Shown here piece by piece: positions 1 through 11,215 of a stretch of DNA of 64,000 nt. Position numbers and translations under genes: made by a program. Below the pieces are notes generated by a model, which had not been told where the DNA came from, ran no database searches, and saw nothing but the letters and a program-made list of their open reading frames with translations. Numbering within the stretch: the first letter of the stretch is position 1; the number at the start of each line of letters is the position of its first letter. Source of the stretch: Capsicum annuum (Eukaryota; Streptophyta; Magnoliopsida; Solanales; Solanaceae). The DNA lies in contig NC_061122.1 in the NCBI RefSeq assembly GCF_002878395.1, positions 76,131,117 through 76,195,116 of the forward strand, given 5' to 3'.

Positions 1-1135
1 ACGCTACCAAGTAATATAATTTAGAACCCTCAGAATAATGGTTTGAGCATGGCCATTACTACACGGAGTCATAAGGTTTTATCGGGCCCTTTTGTTGTCA
101 AAGATGAGAATGGTGAGGTGATCTAAGAATATGTTGAGCTTGAAAAAAATTAATCCAGTGAAGTCTGAGAAGCGAAATGGCATTGATATCCCTTCAGATA
201 ACCAGCAGGTTGATAAGTTAAAAAAGGGGCAAGAAAAGAAAAAGGAAGTAGTTGTTAATACTCTCCCAAAACCACCACCGCCCTTTCTTCAGAGATTGAA
301 AAAGAAGGTTAATGATATGACATTTAGAAAATTCATGACAATGTTGAAACAGCTAACAGTGAATGTGCCTTTGATAGAGGAACTTGAACAGATGCCAAGA
401 TATGCTAAATTTATGAAGGATCTTGTAAAGAAGAAAAAAGTGGCTAGCTACAAACCAGTGGAAAATGTCTATCATTGTAATGCTATAACTACAAAGCCCT
501 TGGTATAGAAGAAAGAAGATCCAGGATCATTTACTATTCCTTGTACGATTGGGTCTCTGGAATTTGCTATGGCCTTATGTGATCTGGGAGAGAGCATCGA
601 TCTGATGCCGCTAGCTATATATTAAAAGTGGAGCTTGAGAGGCCCCACAGCCACCAATATACGACTTGTGATGATGGATAGGTTGATAAAATAACATGTT
701 GGTATTTTGTATGATGTGTTGTTGAAGGTGTCTAGCTTAATATTTCCTTTGGATTCCGTCATTCTGGATTGCGAGGTGGACTTAGAGGTTCCCATAACCT
801 TGGGTAGACCTTTTCTCATAATCGGAAGTGTGTTGATTGATCTGAGAGCTAATGACCTCTTATTTAGGTTGAATGATAAAGTAGTATGATTTGATTTATT
901 CCAATCAATGAAGTAGCGTAAAGAAATAAGTGTGTTATCAATTATTGATGTGTATTATGAGGATGATCAGGAGGTGCCAATGGAGGAGAAATTTGTTGTA
1001 GAGCCTCTAGCTGCAGTGCTGATGAATTTTGATCATGAAGGCATTGAGGAGTACAAAGAAAGTATTTGCGCTTTAATAGGAATGGATTCATACTCTTATA
1101 CACCTAATAATCTAGATCTTTATCTCTCTAATTGA
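1..1135 (+). pseudogene. Element A gag C-terminus and aspartic protease region (broken)
   Basis: Fragments at 131-508, 707-889 and 932-1135 lie in one reading frame and read as the Athila gag tail and protease. The block with LEQMPRYAKFMKDLV (about 386-430) precedes the protease. The active-site loop is at 581-595 and reads DLGES, where the family usually has DLGAS. The VPITLGRPFL flap-side block follows at about 790-820, and the linker with SYSYTPNNLDL ends the fragment. In-frame stops interrupt it at 506, around 622 and at 887. The first, TAG after TTGGTA, is consistent with CAG to TAG. In an intact element this protease would process the gag-pol polyprotein inside virus-like particles. Non-functional here. 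Confidence 0.85.
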
Positions 1136-1139
1136 CTGA

Positions 1140-2331
1140 CACTAACGGCTAAGCCATCCATTGAAGAGCCATCGGTGTTGGAACTGTAAAACTGCCAGGA
1201 CATCTAAGGTACGTATTTTGGGGAAATAGAAACACGACATCTGTGATTATTTTAGCTGATTTGGGTGAGTAGCAAGTGGTAGCACTTATTTCGGTGCTCC
1301 GAAGGTACAAAAGAGAAATAGGTTGGACTATTGCTGGTATTATTATCATTCCTCCTGGCATCTGCACTCATAAGATACAACTTAAGGAAAATTGTACTCC
1401 AATCATCGAGCATCAATGCCGAATTAACCCATTGATACAAGAGGTGGTTAAGAAGGAGATTATTAAGTGGTTGGATATAGGAGTGGTTTATCCTATTTCT
1501 GACAGTAAATGGGTGAGCCTAGTTCAATGTGTGCCCAAGAAAGGGGGCGTGGCTGTTGTTGAAAATAAAAGGAATGAGTTGATTCCACTCAGGCCTATAA
1601 CGAGATGGAGATTTTGCATGGAATACCACAAACTAAACTCATAAACTTTGAAATACCACTTCCCGATAACCTTTACAGATCAAATGCTTGATCGATTGGC
1701 AGGAAGGGGGTGGTATTACTTTTTGGATGGTTATTCTAGATATAATCAAATATGTATTGCTCCTGAAGATCAAGAGAAGACAACATTCACATGCTCGTAT
1801 GGTACTTTTGTATTCAAGTAAATGTCGTTTGGGTTATGAAATGCTCATCCCACCTTCCAACGGTGTATGATGTCCATCTCAGCTATGGTTGAGGACACCT
1901 TAGAGGTGTTCATTGATAATTTTTTTATGGTAGGAGATTTATTTGAGCTGTGTTTGGTGAACCTGAGTAACGCTTTGCAATGATGTGTGGAATTTAATTT
2001 GGTGCTTAATTGGGAGAAATGGCACTTTATGGTGAAAGAGGGCATTGTTCTCAGGCACAAACTCTCAACAAAAGTGATAGAGGTGGATCAAGCTAAGGTA
2101 GAGGTTGTTGAGAAGCTACCACCTCCTATTTTAGTGAAGGGAGTGTGTAGTTTTCTTGGACATGGTAGCTTTTACTGGAGGTTTATAACAGACTTCTCAA
2201 AGTTTGCAAATCAACTTTTCAAACTTTTGGATAACGAATCTAAGTTCTCCTTTAATGATGATTGCTTGAAGGCATTTGAATTCATTAAAAAGAAGCTGGT
2301 TGAGGACCCTATCATTTTTACAATGGATTAG
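1140..2331 (+). pseudogene. Element A reverse transcriptase (broken)
   Basis: Coherent in one frame from 1276 to 2331 with several stops. Visible blocks: PPGICTHKIQL (N-terminal RT), FLDGYSRYNQI (motif A with its catalytic Asp, about 1722), QEKTTFTCSYGTF, then the YxDD-box position at 1909-1920, which reads FIDN rather than F-x-D-D. The thumb blocks NLVLNWEK and VKGVCSFLGH follow. Stops lie at 1642, 1819, 1834 and 1981. The stop at 1981 is TGA where copy 2 of element B has CGA (14284), a C-to-T change at CpG. The last stop, TAG at 2329, replaces the Trp of the DWSKPF block. Loss of the second Asp of the box should abolish or cripple polymerisation. Confidence 0.88.
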
Positions 2332-2735
2332 TCAAAACCGTTTGAGATCAAGTGTGATGCAAGCAGTGTTGCCCTTAGAGCTATGTTGGGAAAGAAGAAG
2401 GAAAAATTGTTTCATCCAATCTACTATGCCAGTAAAGCACTGAATGGAGCGCAAACTACACTGTCACCAAACATGAACTCCTTGTTGTAGTTTATTCTTT
2501 TGAGAAATTTAGGGTTTATCTGCTAGGGACCAAGGTGGTGGTCCACACTGACCACACAGCCTTGAGGTATTTAATGGCTAAGAAGGATGCAAAACCAAGG
2601 TTGATTAGATGGGTGTTGCTTCTCCACGAATTTGACATTGATGTCAAAGATAGGAAAGGTTGCGAAAACCAAGTTGCAGATCATCTATCTAGATGGAAAG
2701 TGAACAAACAACCTGAGATGAACGTGACATAAATG
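2332..2735 (+). pseudogene. Element A RNase H (broken)
   Basis: Follows RT after a frame change. Blocks seen: KPFEIKCDASSVALRA (first catalytic Asp region, about 2335-2390), [11 protein letters not shown], and from 2535 the run [20 protein letters not shown], ending with [14 protein letters not shown]. The VADHLSR ending is the usual RNase H C-terminus in Ty3/gypsy pol. A frameshift near 2460-2530 separates the two halves, and a stop at 2488-2490 breaks the middle. In a live element it would remove the RNA strand of the RNA-DNA hybrid. Confidence 0.85.
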
Positions 2736-3429
2736 ATGTATTTCCTAATGAGGAGATCTTAGCGGCTGCTATGGAGAAAATGCCTTGGTACTCAGATTTT
2801 GTAAACTATGTGGTAAACAAATTGATCTCGAAGAATCTTTCCATTAACCAAAGGAATAAAGTTCTCCATGATGTGACCCATTACTTCTAGGATGAATCGT
2901 ATTTGTTCCAAGGATGTGCCGATAATATTATAAGGAGGTGTGTTCCAGAGGTAGAGATGTTGAGTATTATTAAAGCATCCCATGCTTCTCATGTTGGAGG
3001 TCATCATGTTGGTGACCGAACTGCTCAAAAAGTGTTGCAGAGTGGCTACTACTGGCTAACTTTATACAAGGATACATATGAGTTCGTGCGTAGATATGAC
3101 CAATGTCAAAGGCAAGGGTCAATCTCCAAACATCATGAGATTTTAATGTCCATGATGATGGAAGTAGAGTTGTTTGTTGTGTGGGGCATCGACTTTATAA
3201 GACCTTTTGTAAGCTCATAAGGGTAGAAATATATTCTAGTTGTAGTAGATTACGTCTCAAAATAGATTAAGGCCGTTGCTTTGGCTGATAATAAGGGAAG
3301 AGAATCATCGCATTCCTCAAGAAAAGCATCTTCTCTAGATTTGGGATGCCACACACCATTATAAGCAATGTTAGGTCTCACTTTTGCAACAAACTGTTTT
3401 GAGATGCCTTATCAATGTATGGTGTTAAT
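2736..3429 (+). pseudogene. Element A integrase, N-terminal two thirds (cut by element B)
   Basis: The zinc-binding region reads HASHVGGHHVGDRTAQKV then RRYDQCQRQG; the first Cys of the usual C-x-x-C pair is Tyr here. The core begins VWGIDFIRPF (first catalytic Asp, about 3183-3212). The second catalytic Asp position at 3367-3369 is AAT, Asn (SNVRSHFCN where SDGG-type blocks are expected), a G-to-A change. Reading stops at 3429, where the element B LTR begins. The remaining third is at 19666-20280. Stops at 2888 and 3218 and frameshifts also break it. Confidence 0.86.
3425..3429. repeat. Left target-site duplication of element B (ttaat)
   Basis: The five bases just before the 5' LTR are ttaat; the five after the 3' LTR are tcaag (3 of 5 match). 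Joining the flanks with one copy of the 5-bp site removed keeps the integrase reading frame open across the junction. This supports a 5-bp duplication that has since diverged. Confidence 0.5.
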
Positions 3430-4930
3430 TGATGTGTAAGCAGATATTAACACATTTGAGGCATTCAACTGAGAATAATTGCAACGTATTAAGCAATTTT
3501 TGTCATTTTTGATTGTTTTATCTTTAATTTTGTAGTGGAAGTCACATATAAGAGAACCAACAATGTTGGAAGGTAAAGAGTTAAAATCTAAAGCAAATAG
3601 AGGAAAAGTGTGGATGATGACATTCCTAATAAATCGTCAGCACTCTAATAAGTTATCAGCTCCATCGTCATCCTTAAACAGAGAATGGGATTCAGCTGGA
3701 AGAAGTGACGACAATATGTGATAAGCCGTTAGAGTTGTGATAAGCTATCAAAATCGTTGTTAGCTTAAGGTAGAACATGAGAGCTGAAGTAAATCATTGA
3801 TGACATCTGTGATAAGTCATCAAAGATCTTATAAGCCATCATGCTTCAACGCCAGCTTAAGGCAGTGAATGTCAAAAGCGAAGAGGAGATAACGACATCT
3901 GTAATAAGTCGTTAGACTCCTGATAAGGTATCACAAAATACCATCACCTTTCTGAGAAATTACTATACTCTGTGATTTTTTTTACATAATTACGGTGAAC
4001 TATTCAAAGTATTGTTTAGGGTTTTCTTGGGGTTTGGTACACGACATTCTGGACTTGAACTTAAAGTCTTTGCTCTCTAGTTTTTGATACAAGTTTACAG
4101 TTAGCTTTGGCGAGATTATCATATTATATTTCAAGATTTTTCTACTGCAATTTAATTCGAGATACAACTGGTTCTATTCACTTTTGTTGTATGTATTATT
4201 CCATAGCATTATGAATTCAACAAGCTGTATTGCTCTTTACAGTATGAGTAGCTAAACCCCTTAATCCGAGTTATGGGATCTATGGGTTTGGGTTTGTAAC
4301 ACAACTAAGTGTTCAGGATTCTAATGTTGGTAGTAACTTCTTGGTAATCCCTCTTCTTTACTCTTTATCTATTGGTTGCAAACAATAGGTCCTTCTTACT
4401 AGTGATTTGCTTGGACTAAGAAATCAACCTTAGTAAGAAGCGAATTATCAACAGGGACTTGGAAGCTACCTACCTTTTGCTTAATAATTAATGTTGTAAA
4501 AAGATTAATTAACCTAAGATAACATCCTGTTATGACATATAAACTCGCTAAGTTCGAGAGAATTAGGTAGTTAAATGCTTAAGTAGGTTTAGAGACATTT
4601 AGGCATAAATTCGACAAAGATAATATTTTGTTCCTACCTACCACAAGAATCTTGAATCGTTACTAGTGCTTGTGAAATCCCAACACCTATAGTGAACATA
4701 ACTCTGGTTTTACATAAACTTTTGAGTACAAACACTAAAACTAAAGTGACCAACAATTATTTGCTAATCTCCAAAACCCCCATTTCAGGAAACATCCAAC
4801 TATCAGTTGATTAAATTGCAAATGACATAACACCATATTCCCTATGGGATTCGATCCCAACCTAGTTGATTTATATATTGACAATGATCGCTTACATTCT
4901 CACATGAGAGGTATAGTTTGAGAATTATCA
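3430..4930 (+). repeat. Element B 5' LTR
   Basis: Begins TGATGTGTAAGCAG and ends GAATTATCA. It matches the 3' LTR at 18156-19660 along its whole length, including the ends, and is more distantly related to the element A LTR at 25031. It contains an array of GATAAG and GACGACAT motifs at 3614-3955. I could not place a convincing TATA box. Confidence 0.9.
3614..3955 (+). repeat. GACGACAT/GATAAG module array in the element B 5' LTR
   Basis: Four imperfect modules, starting near 3614, 3713, 3797 and 3887. Each has outer GA(C/T)GACAT-like arms and two GATAAG(C/T)(C/A/G)(A/G)TCA-like cores. Spacers between modules share a CTTAAGG-AG block. The same array recurs at 18345-18680 and, shorter, at 25205-25410. 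The cores resemble GATA-factor (GATAAG) and TGACG bZIP sites; that likeness is known motif knowledge, while any function is inference. Confidence 0.75.
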
Positions 4931-4934
4931 AAAA

Positions 4935-4952
4935 TGGCATTGTTGCTGGGGA
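4935..4952 (+). other. Primer binding site of element B, tRNA-Asp-like
   Basis: TGGCATTGTTGCTGGGGA lies four bases after the LTR end. Compared with the complement of the plant tRNA-Asp 3' end it has 14 of 18 matches, and all four mismatches are C-to-T or G-to-A transitions. Athila elements are known to use tRNA-Asp. Confidence 0.8.
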
Positions 4953-5189
4953 ATACGGTTGTAAATTAAAGTTTATGGGTGCTAATTGACTGTTAGTCAA
5001 GTTTCCTAGTTTTATGTTTATTTATTGATTTTATTTTCTGCAGGACTTTTGTGGTATATTCCAAGAACCAGAAGTTACAGAGGACCATTATTATCATTTA
5101 ATCCGTAACCGCAACTAATCAGCTGAATGGCAGACTAGTAGGAGGCTGACAGGTTAGCAACCTTAGGTAGAGTTCAGATGAATATGCAG
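4953..5189 (+). other. Untranslated leader of element B
   Basis: Between primer site and gag. No open frame of note; contains AT-rich sequence and the likely degraded start of gag. Nothing else recognised. Confidence 0.55.
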
Positions 5190-6836
5190 AATGTCAGTCA
5201 ATAAGAATGGCATCCAAATGTTGAGGATAAATATTTGGGATATGAGGATTTGCTAAATTCTGGTAACCCAAGGTGTGCAGAACAAATAGCTGCACCAGTA
5301 CAACGTAATACCAATAGGAACCGTCCGTTTAGAGCAAGGCAAGATCGCCAGCCTATCCAGTATGATTTCAATGATAATGATGATGGAATGGATGTAGAAG
5401 GTTCTGCGGGTGCAATTATTCCTACATTATTGGCACCAGGGGCAAAGTTTAGCATTACGAGTACAATGATTCAACTCCTTAATCTAAAGGGGTTGTTTGG
5501 TGGCCTACTTGGGGATGATTCAAATATGTACTTGGTGAAATTTCTTACCATTTGAAAATATTTTGATAACCTAGGAGTGGGTCAGAATACAATCTGCTTG
5601 AGATTGTTCCTGTTGTCTCTGTCTGGGGAGGCAACAATGTGATTAAATGAGCTGACGCCCAATTCGATAACCAACTAGAGATAGTTAAAAAATGCATTCC
5701 TAGAATGATTATTTCCACCTTCCTAGAGGGTACTATTGAGGGACGAGATTAGTAACTTCAAACAGCTCCCGACCGAAGCTTTGCATAAAACCTGGGAGAG
5801 ATTCAAAAATAAGCTGACACAGTGTCTGAACCACAATATGATGGACATACACTTGATGGAGACTTTGTACAGGTCTCTTAACTTTGTGACGAAACCAATT
5901 ATAGATATTGTTGTTGTTGGTTCATTTGTTAAACTTAAATTCCAAGAAGCTTCAAAAATTCTAAAGAGAATGACCAAACAGAGTCGGGCATGGCATACCA
6001 GAGACTCTACGGTAGCAAGCCCCACTATTTTTGTGGGTATGACTACAAAATAATGAAGAATGGATGAGGATCATGATCAACACATGGCTCATGTAAAAAC
6101 ATAGAGAGACATGCTAACCAAGCACTTGCTATCAGGCAAGACTGAGAAGGTGAAAGTTGTGGGATCCTAAGATAGAGTTGATGCTGATCCAGAAGAAGAG
6201 GCGAATTATGTTAATAATCAGAGGGGTTTCCGAGGCAATTTTCAAGGGAATCAAGATTGTAATTTTTATGATATGCCTGGATAGAACAATTAAAAGAAAG
6301 GAAATTAGAGAAGAAATAATGATATGAGTGGACTATATGTCCTTCTTGGAAATCGGGAGGCTGCTACAACAAGTTTTAAAAAGATGTCTATAGAGGACAT
6401 GATGGCTAAATTGTTAAAAAAAGTTGAGGCTACCAACTCTGGTGTGACTACTATGAAGATTGGTCATTCTTCTATTAGTCAATAAGTAAACTTGTACTCT
6501 ACTACAATTAAACAACTGGAACAGTAAATGAGTCAGCTCTATGCAGCGCTGAACCAGAGAAAGAGTGGAACATTACCTACTGACACTATCCATAATCCAT
6601 GGAATGATGGATTATGTATGGCGATTACCACTAGAAGTGGTAAGATATTTCCTGGCCCTTCTGTAGGCAAAAGTTTGATTGAAGATGTGATTAAAGTAGA
6701 GAATGAACCCAAAGAAGAATTTTTGGTGGAGTCTGAGAAGTTGGATGGTTCTGATAATTCTCCAAAAAAAGGGAAAGCGAAGGAAAATGAAGTAGTGGTG
6801 AAAACACTCCCAAGACCACTACCTCCCTTTCTTTAA
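5190..6836 (+). pseudogene. Element B gag, copy 1 (broken)
   Basis: One frame carries homology from 5235 to 6836, interrupted almost only by stops. Blocks: LKGLFGGLLGDDSNMYLVKF (capsid, about 5484-5540), DEISNFKQLPTEALHKTWERF (about 5739-5800), MTKQSRAWHTRDS (about 5970), and the tail MSQLYAALNQRKSGTLP then AITTRSGKIF (6528-6660). The last is the stretch that joins gag to protease in Athila. Stops include 5553, 5640 (TGA where Trp is expected), 6051 and 6525. In a live element this protein would form the particle shell and bind the RNA. I see no clear zinc knuckle. Confidence 0.85.
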
Positions 6837-7547
6837 AGATTGAAGAAGACGGTTGAGCACACAAAATTTAGTAAATTCATGGCGATGTTGAAGAAATTAA
6901 CAGTAAATGTGCCTTTGGTTGAGGAACTTGAGTAAATGACAGGGTATGCTAAATTCATGAAGGACATTATGACAAAGAAAAGAGTAGTGAGATACGAACT
7001 GGAGGATAATATCTATTATTATAGTGTTATTTCTACAAGGACCTTGGTGTAGAAGAAGGCCGACTTTGGAGCATTCACTATCCAATATACAATTGGGTCT
7101 CTGGAATTCGCTAAGGCCTTATGTGATCTGGGCCCGAGCATTAATCTGATACCACTATCCATGTATAAAAAGCTAGGTATGGGGGATCCTACCTCGACAA
7201 ACATGTTGTTGGTGATGGCGAATAGGTCTGTAAAGTAGCCAGTAGGAATATTACATAATGTATTGGTAAAGGTAGCTGACTTTATACTTCCAGCTGATTT
7301 CGTAGTCCTTGAATGTGATGTAGACTTTGAAGTACCCATTAATTTGGGTATACCATTCCTCATGAATGGGATAGTGATAGTAGATATGAAGCTGAATGAG
7401 TTAGATTTCAGGCTCAATAACAAAGAAGCAAGAATCGCAATGCACTCACCCATGACACAACAAAAGGAGATGAGTGTTTTCTCAATTATAGATGTATTTT
7501 ATTTAGATGATAAAGAGGTATCAGCAGGTTGTCTTGATGAAGTTTGA
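6837..7547 (+). pseudogene. Element B protease, copy 1 (broken)
   Basis: Continues in the gag frame. The pre-protease block (FSKFMAMLKKLTVNVPLVEE) is followed by GSLEFAKALCDLG with the catalytic Asp at 7125-7127; the loop reads DLGPS instead of DLGAS. VPINLGIPFLMNG and FSIIDVFYLDD follow. Stops at 6933, 7050 and 7236 sit where Gln or Arg codons are usual, consistent with C-to-T change. After FSIIDVFYLDDKEVSAG (about 7530) the sequence jumps straight to the post-pol block GGGAGGCAACCC, so RT, RNase H and integrase are missing. Scaled on element A the deletion is about 3 kb. Confidence 0.85.
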
Positions 7548-8354
7548 GTAGTCAAGATAACCGAGTCATGCCGTGAAACTAAATTAGGCTCTATTGGGAG
7601 GCAACCCAAAATTTTTATGTTTTCAAGCAAAGTGTTTTTAATTTTGTAAGTTAGGTTTTAGTAAAAAGAAGGTAAAACTGAGGTAGTCAGCTCGAAGAAG
7701 TTTAGACTTGTTCTGTTAAGGATAACGATGTTTGTGAGGGGCTATCACACCTTTGATAAGCCATCAGAGAATTCAAAATGAGGTAACATACTTCCTTGAG
7801 CTAACGACATCAGTGATGACTTATCAAACATCTGATAAGCTATCAGGTGAAATTTGGCCCAGAATTAAAGAGATCCAACCTGGCCAAGTCAACCTTTTCA
7901 CCTTCCCGTGTACTCTTTTTTCTCTCCTTTAAGTTTTATTTCCTTCCATAGTTAGTTTATTACCTTCCCTTTTAAAAAATATTTCCATGTAAAATAAGAA
8001 AAATTTACTTTCTTGTGAGAGTGGGTTGGAATTCAAAAATAAAAAATCAAGGACTCTCTTTCATCTGCGAACTCTTTTTCACTCGAGTAACCAAGTGAAA
8101 GTCGCTCATTAGGTACGCTTAAAAATTGACTCTTCTCTTCACTGGGTAGGTGATAAAATGATATAAATCTTAGTTCCCAAAAAGGTTGAGAAAAGCTTAA
8201 CTTGCCATAGTGTGAAAAGGGAAATCTAGGGTTTACTATGCTGCTTTGTATGACAAAGAGTAGGGCTCAGTTCAGGAACACAACTCAATGTGATTGTAAT
8301 AAGAAATTGGTTTAAAAATCACGTTAAAATTAAATTGAGGGATGTGTTCTGAGT

Positions 8355-8411
8355 TGACGACATAGCTGATAAGCTATCATAATTGTGATGGCTTATCAGA
8401 TTATATCATCA
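8355..8411 (+). promoter_or_regulatory. Palindromic hairpin module 1, element B spacer
   Basis: Inner arms CTGATAAGCTATCA (8366-8379) and TGATGGCTTATCAG (8386-8399) pair at 13 of 14 positions around a 6-nt loop. Outer arms TGACGACATA and TATATCATCA pair at 8 of 10. The total length is 57 nt. It aligns with the modules at 21275 and 21368. The structure is visible; the role is unknown. Confidence 0.7.
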
Positions 8412-8449
8412 CAAGTTGAGGATGAGACGAATGTTCTGTTAAGACTATC

Positions 8450-8498
8450 GACATGGCTGATAAGTTATCATAATCGTGACGACTTATTACACCATGTC
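8450..8498 (+). promoter_or_regulatory. Palindromic hairpin module 2, element B spacer
   Basis: Outer arms GACATGG and CCATGTC are perfectly complementary. Inner arms CTGATAAGTTATCA and TGACGACTTATTAC pair at about 10 of 14. It lies 125 bases before the env-like ATG. Confidence 0.65.
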
Positions 8499-8623
8499 AT
8501 CATACCTTTGATCTGAAGCATAAATAAACCCTTTCAAGGGGAGTAGAACTTCAATGACTGATGTGTTTATGTATATCGTCTTGATTGTCGACTAATGGTT
8601 TTTCTCTTTCTAAAGGTCTTATA

Positions 8624-10520
8624 ATGGCACCCAAAGGAAAGATCCCACAACCTACAAAGAAAGTGAAAAAGAGAAGGGTACCTCAGAGTCTCTTCGATGA
8701 GGGATCAAATTATAAGGAGGAGGAGCCGCTAGTCAGAAAGCAAAGGAAAAAGAAATGCTCAAAAAATCCTTCGCCACCTCCAACAGTTGAGGTGGAGAAG
8801 AGTGAATAAAGTGATACTAAAGTAATAACACCACCTGACAGTACGACTTTTGAGCAGCCTGAGTCTGAGTATTCTGAGTTTGAGGCATCTGAGTTTGAGC
8901 ATTCTAAGTCTGAGTAACCTGAATTTGAGGGACTATTATCTGAGTCCCCTTTTGTTAAGCGAAAAGATGATGAAGAATCTCCAATTTGGGGAACTATGGT
9001 TAAATGTCTCGAACCCCAAGGTTTGAGACAGTGTTAAGTGGCAAATTCCCAAGGCATAAAAAATCTTCTATGATGGGCTTCTCAAAACTAAAAGAAGAAC
9101 TGTTAAAAGGCCAGTCTTTAAAGAAAAGAGGATCATCAGTACATAGTTAAGAAAATACCCTAAAGTGGAGTAGAAATTCTTATACTATGACTTGGGATAG
9201 ACCGCGAAAGGAGGAAGCTCATTTTGCCCTACACTAGTTTAGGAGTTCTATGCAAACAGTCAGTCTCGATTGGAGAATATGTGCAAAGAAGGAGATAAAT
9301 AAATGGATCAACCTTTGTTGGATAAAGTTCCAGTACGGGGTGTGATGGTGGATCTCTCTGAAACAATAATCAACAGATTTCTTCATGGCCCAAAATTCAC
9401 TCCTCAGGCTACTTTACCTACATTCTACGCTTGACTGAAGCATCATGCAAATCAACGATCTTGGTTAGCCACACTAATATTTGAAGGCAAACCTAAATGG
9501 ATGACTAACCCGAATAAAGTGATTTTCAAGGCCTCCCTAACTCAAGAGGAAAGGTTCTGGTAGGGTGTAGTGCGCACCTATTTGATGCCTACTGAGGGAG
9601 ATAACATCATTGGAGACGACAGAGAAATATTAGTTGCAAGTCTTATGGCTAAGCTCAAATTGAACATCAGGGAGACCATGATGAGAAGATGAAAATTCGA
9701 GTCTTAAGTCCCAGCATAACATATCTTTTCCCTTTTATAATTACAAGGTTATAAAAGGATTAGGTAAAGAACTTCTTTCCAAGAAGACCCACAAACCCAT
9801 CCGATATGATAAAAATCAGCCGAGACTGACACTTGACAGAGGAGAAGAGGTTGAAATAGACCCACCACTTATAGGTACCAGCTCAGCACCTAATGTAGCG
9901 GGGCAGGATTCTTAGGCTGCAGTACTGACCTCCTCATCAATAGCAGATTCAATGCCTAGAAATAAACAAATCCTTTTGATGCTATGTATACCACAGAATT
10001 TACCTTCAACCCTATGAACTTCAGGAGAGTGTAAAAACAAGACAAGTGATGCGAAGCTCAGCTGCAACTTTTTGTCAAGTAATTTTCCTCTGCGGTAAAC
10101 ATGAGGATTAAGGTAGCACTGGAGCCCTTCCTAGCCTTGCCCAGTTGAATTGATGAATTAGAAAATTATTTTAATACACGGGTAAGAGAAATGTTGGGCT
10201 CAGACCTTGCACAATTTAGAGCAGTCCTGGACAAGGTGAAGGTGGCCTGATAGTGATAAATAAAGAAAATTAGAGAACAGGGTAAGAAAGAAGGCTGAAA
10301 AAGAGAAGATGAGAAAGGCAATGATCAAGTCACTAGCTGACAATAAAAAATGGGAGAAGGCTCTGCGAGTGAGAGTCGTAGGTACCTCAACTGGTGGGCC
10401 TCCAAAAACTACTAGACCAGGTATGTCTGAATAGGGAGGGGGAGAGGGAACTCCTGATGGAGATAAGCCAGCTGACGATATAGCAACAGGGTTAGGGACC
10501 CATGATCCTCATACATGATC
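8624..10520 (+). pseudogene. Element B env-like ORF, copy 1 (broken)
   Basis: Starts ATGGCACCCAAAGG at 8624. The N-terminus is Lys- and Arg-rich (KKVKKRRVPQSL), followed by a Glu/Ser/Pro-rich low-complexity stretch. The first stop is at 8807. The conserved domain follows in pieces: DQPLLDKVPVRGVMVDLSE, INRFLHGPKFTPQATLP, NQRSWLATLI, GVVRTYLMPTEGDNIIGDD (about 9300-9640). A charged C-terminal tail runs to about 10510. Known: proteins with this domain are the third ORF of Athila-type elements, often annotated as a putative plant transposon protein. Whether it was ever an envelope is unproven; I see no signal peptide or membrane helix. Stops and at least two frameshifts disable it. Confidence 0.8.
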
Positions 10521-11215
10521 TACTCCTGGGATACCCTAACCCTTAGTTTAGTTTTTCTTTGATTTTAAGTTGAGGATGTAGGATGAGTTGTTTTTGAAAC
10601 ATTTTGTATACAACAAGGAGAAATACAAGTACCTAAGGCAGTTAATATGGTTTTGTTATTTTGTTAACACCTCTGAAGTTGTCTAATTCTTTAACTGTAT
10701 GATTTGCATCTAATTGTGACCAATATTAATCTTTATATGGTATTAGTTCTAGTTACTTGATAACCATTGCTAAATAATTACATGAACCGGATAAGTAGTA
10801 ACTTGTGATATACTTGTGTTCCATGTGCGTATAAGATTTTACTTAGTTCCCTTTGTATGTTAGATTCAGAACTTGCCCGGTTAGTCTTACCTAGGTTGAA
10901 AGATAGAGGTTAGTAAAGGATAATAGGTCGTTTTGATACTAGCCCACTTTAGCCTAAATGACCTTCCCTGTATGCATAATATCCCTTGATCCCTATTTGT
11001 AGCTTGAATAGCCTATTTCTTTTTATGATACCTATCACCATCCCATTTTTATAACATAATGAACCTATTTTGGCTCGAGTCCTCCATGGACACTATGCAC
11101 CTTAACTTAGGAAAATGGCCTAAGTTGAGGGTGGCTATCATAGGGGTACGTGATGTAAAATAAGTAAGAAGGAAGGTAGAGTAAAAAAAAATAAAAAGCT
11201 GGGTGCAGTGGAAAA
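10521..11215 (+). other. 3' untranslated region, copy 1 (truncated)
   Basis: Non-coding and homologous to 16791-17500 and 23622-24350. It ends abruptly at about 11215 in GAAAAG sequence, where gag of copy 2 begins. The last 650 bases before an LTR, the LTR itself, the leader and the gag N-terminus are missing at this join. Confidence 0.75.
11121..11134 (+). other. Internal polypurine-like tract, copy 1
   Basis: TAAGTTGAGGGTGG matches the tract next to the element B 3' LTR (TAAGTTGAGGGTGA, 18142) at 13 of 14 bases, but is followed by CTATC rather than an LTR. Confidence 0.5.

Larger units (their letters stand above)
7548..8623 (+). other. Post-pol untranslated spacer of element B copy 1
   Basis: Starts with the block containing TGGGAGGCAACCC (7594-7606) that follows pol in Athila elements, and ends at the env-like ATG. 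No gene. It holds palindromic modules near 7721-7779 and 7800-7850 and the two strong hairpins listed separately. The matching spacer in element A is 20281-21542. Confidence 0.75.
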
